From: Acidovorax sp. 106
GTDB lineage: Bacteria; Pseudomonadota; Gammaproteobacteria; Burkholderiales; Burkholderiaceae_C
Assembly (NCBI RefSeq): GCF_003663825.1
Contig: NZ_RCCC01000001.1
Location: 1,930,501 to 1,994,500 of the forward strand
Direction of reading: 5' to 3'
Length of the DNA stretch: 64,000 bases
A program made the translations under genes and the position numbers. The notes beneath the pieces were generated by a model that worked only from the letters and a program-made list of their open reading frames with translations, was not told the DNA's origin and searched no databases. Below, piece after piece: positions 62,216 to 64,000 of this stretch (its first letter is position 1; each line of letters opens with the position of its first letter).

Positions 62216-63469
62216 ATGACGACCGCTTCGACAAGCTCTTTCTCTGCCCCCCTGAACGCCTGGCTGGTGGACGGCGTGCGCACGCCCATGGTCGATTACT
62301 GCGGCCCCCTGGGCCATGTATCGCCCACCGACATGGGCATCAAGGTCGCGCGCGCCGTGCTTGCGCGCAGCGGCGTGCCCGCCGCCGATGTGGGCTCGGT
62401 CATCACCGGCTCCATGGCGCAGGCAGACTTTGACGCCTTCGTGCTGCCACGCCACATCGGGCTGTATGCGGGCGTGCCGCAGGCCGTGCCCGCCATCCTG
62501 GTGCAACGCATTTGCGGCACGGGCTTTGAGCTGTTCCGCCAGGCGGCCGACCAGATTGCCCTGGGCTACACCGACGTGGCGCTGGTCGTGGGCACCGAGT
62601 CCATGACGCGCAACCCGATTGCGGCCTACACGCACCGCACCGGTTTCAAGCTGGGCGCGCCGGTGGAGTTCAAGGACTTCCTGATGGAGGCGCTGATCGA
62701 CACCGCAGGCCCGGTGACGATGATTGAGACGGCCGAGAACCTGGCCAAAAAATACGGCATCACCCGCGCGGACGTGGACGCCTATGCCTCGCAATCGTTC
62801 GACCGCGCCGTCAAGGCACAGGCCGACGGTTTTCTGGCGGGCGAGATCGTGCCCGTGGTCAGCGAGAAGTTTGAGCTGGAAGGCTACGCCAGCCGCGGCA
62901 TCACGCTGGCGCGCAAGGTGGCGCAGCTGGACCGCGACACCCACCCACGCCCCTCGCCGGTGGAGACGCTGGCCACGCTGCGCAGCGTGTATCCGGGCGG
63001 TGTGCAGACGGCAGGCAACAGCTCGGCCCTGGTCGATGGCGCTGTGGGCGCGGTGGTGGCCAGCGACGGCTATGTGCAGCAGCACGGCCTCAAGCCCCTG
63101 GCGCGCCTGCGTGGCGTGGCTGCGGTGGGCGTGGCGCCCGAGTTCATGGGCATTGGCCCGGCCCCCGCCATCCGCGCGCTGCTGGCGCGCACCGGCCTCA
63201 CGCTCGAAGACATTGGCCTGTTTGAAATCAACGAAGCCCAAGGCGCGCAGACCCTGGCGGTGGGGCGCGAGCTGGGGCTGGACCTGAACAAGCTCAACGT
63301 GAACGGCGGCGCCATTGCCCTGGGCCACCCGCTGGCCGCCACCGGCGTGCGCCTGACGGTGACCCTGGCGCGCGAACTGCGCCGCCGTGGGCTGCGTTAC
63401 GGCATCGCCAGTGCCTGCATTGGCGGCGGGCAGGGTATTGCCTTGCTCATCGAAAACCCTGACGCCTGA
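62216..63469 (+). CDS. Acetyl-CoA C-acyltransferase (thiolase)
   Basis: This encodes 417 residues. The motifs are complete: nucleophile in LVQRICGTGFELFRQAADQI (about C100), NEAQGAQ for NEAFA, GGAIALGHPLAATG with the catalytic His, and SACIGGGQGIALL with the second Cys. The start at 62216 (MTTASTSSF) follows the previous stop by 2 bp, so translation is coupled. The pair of thiolases with the divergent hydratase, ligase and SDR supports thiolytic release of acetyl-CoA from a shortened aromatic side chain. Confidence 0.9.
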   Translation: MTTASTSSFSAPLNAWLVDGVRTPMVDYCGPLGHVSPTDMGIKVARAVLARSGVPAADVGSVITGSMAQADFDAFVLPRHIGLYAGVPQAVPAILVQRICGTGFELFRQAADQIALGYTDVALVVGTESMTRNPIAAYTHRTGFKLGAPVEFKDFLMEALIDTAGPVTMIETAENLAKKYGITRADVDAYASQSFDRAVKAQADGFLAGEIVPVVSEKFELEGYASRGITLARKVAQLDRDTHPRPSPVETLATLRSVYPGGVQTAGNSSALVDGAVGAVVASDGYVQQHGLKPLARLRGVAAVGVAPEFMGIGPAPAIRALLARTGLTLEDIGLFEINEAQGAQTLAVGRELGLDLNKLNVNGGAIALGHPLAATGVRLTVTLARELRRRGLRYGIASACIGGGQGIALLIENPDA

Positions 63470-63474
63470 TATTC

Positions 63475-63538
63475 AAGAGAAATAGGGCGCTATCGCTTAT
63501 GGAATAAGCGCTAGCAGCTATCGAAATCATAGTATTCA
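63475..63538. repeat. Interspersed AGCGCT palindrome, copy 10
   Basis: GGGCGCTATCGCTTATGGAA then TAAGCGCTAGCAGCTATCGA, with AATCATAGTATTCAAT. It lies between the second thiolase and the CoA-transferase gene, inside a co-oriented run. Confidence 0.7.
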
Positions 63539-63551
63539 ATCAAAGGTCACC

Positions 63552-64000
63552 ATGCAGATCATCACTGCCGCCCAAGCTGGCGCCCTCATTCCCGACAACG
63601 CGACCATCTTCCTGGGTGGCCTGGCCGTGACCAGCCTGCCTGAAGAAGTGCTCAAGGGCGTGGAAAAGAACTTTCTGGACACCGGCCACCCGTGCAACGT
63701 GACCACCTGGGCTTGCGGCGCCGTTGGCAACAGCAAGGACGCGGGCATGGTCCACTTTGCCCACCCCGGCATGATCAAGCGCACCGTGGCGGGCCACTTT
63801 GGCCAGACCGGCGCCGAGATGATGAAGATGGTGTTCGACGGCGAGGTGGAGGCGTACAACTTCCCGCAGGGCAGCCTGTCGCACCTCACGCGCCACATCG
63901 CCAGCCGCAGCCCTGGCTTGCTCACCAAGGTGGGCCTGGGCACGTTTGTGGACCCGCGCATTGAAGGCGGAAAGCTCAACAGCAAGTCCACCGAAGACCT
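63552..64000 (+). CDS. Family I CoA-transferase, 5' part only
   Basis: ATG 63552 (MQIITAAQAGALIPDNATIF) opens 149 codons with no stop before the window edge. IPDNATIFLGGLAVTSLPEE and LTKVGLGTFVDPRIEGGKLN match the acyl-CoA:acetate/3-ketoacid CoA-transferase (propionate CoA-transferase-like) N-terminal half. The catalytic glutamate lies further on, outside the window. In the cluster it could exchange CoA between acetyl-CoA and the aromatic or acyl product, saving ATP. Whether it is a single fused chain or an alpha subunit cannot be told here. Confidence 0.82.
   Translation, partial: MQIITAAQAGALIPDNATIFLGGLAVTSLPEEVLKGVEKNFLDTGHPCNVTTWACGAVGNSKDAGMVHFAHPGMIKRTVAGHFGQTGAEMMKMVFDGEVEAYNFPQGSLSHLTRHIASRSPGLLTKVGLGTFVDPRIEGGKLNSKSTED

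Overview
The window reads as chromosome from a GC-rich betaproteobacterium of the Comamonadaceae, most like Acidovorax or a close relative. This is an inference from three things. Codon use is strongly G/C at third positions. Gene families fit (Bug/TctC substrate-binding protein, a MetH without its homocysteine module, PACE exporter, split urea/amide ABC operon). A short intergenic palindrome family built around AGCGCT recurs about ten times. I saw no rRNA, tRNA, CRISPR array, prophage or insertion-sequence transposase.

Layout. 1-7.7 kb: a truncated membrane protein, a Pro/Ala-rich orphan, NAD(P)-glutamate dehydrogenase, a pair of zinc-ribbon membrane proteins and a class III-like PPK2. 7.7-11.5 kb: a TonB-dependent siderophore receptor, then a LysR regulator divergent from a PACE exporter. 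11.6-23.2 kb: the nitrogen-source region. A hybrid histidine kinase whose sensor half is a complete NCS1-type permease, with a LuxR-type response regulator, is divergent from a urea/short-amide ABC operon (urtABCDE/fmdDEF type), formamidase fmdA and fmdB. A TACGT-N6-ACGTA palindrome lies between them. 23.3-26.3 kb: an S-adenosylhomocysteine riboswitch and metH.

26.3-36 kb is mixed housekeeping: a Rid-family protein with its LysR regulator, two lipoproteins, a cupin, a serine hydrolase, a DUF6683-like protein, shikimate kinase, a YihY protein, a glycine-zipper protein, a 271-bp nested inverted-repeat element and ferredoxin-NADP reductase. 36.2-41 kb: a branched-chain-amino-acid-type ABC operon whose two permeases are fused into one protein and whose livG start region overlaps a 12-bp tandem repeat. 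41-48.2 kb: two VOC proteins, a partial acyl-CoA-dehydrogenase-like gene with a second 12-bp array, a MocR regulator, ccoG, and an AraC regulator divergent from pobA (4-hydroxybenzoate hydroxylase). 48.2-50 kb is lower in GC and holds a 55-residue membrane peptide gene, a decayed copy of the pobA 3' end and a lone HEPN-domain gene.

50-64 kb is a catabolic cluster. On the minus strand, reading from 60.8 kb down, are a crotonase, a feruloyl-CoA-synthase-like ligase, an SDR, a Bug substrate-binding protein, an acyl-CoA dehydrogenase and two tandem tannase/feruloyl-esterase-family hydrolases. Divergent on the plus strand are two thiolases and a CoA-transferase that runs off the window. The set is consistent with hydrolysis of aromatic esters outside the cytoplasm, uptake, CoA activation and beta-oxidative side-chain shortening to a hydroxybenzoate, which pobA could take on to protocatechuate. 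Two related TTAT-N5-ATAA palindromes sit in the divergent promoter region. The acyl-CoA dehydrogenase carries an in-frame copy of an intergenic repeat, and its last codons come from another repeat.
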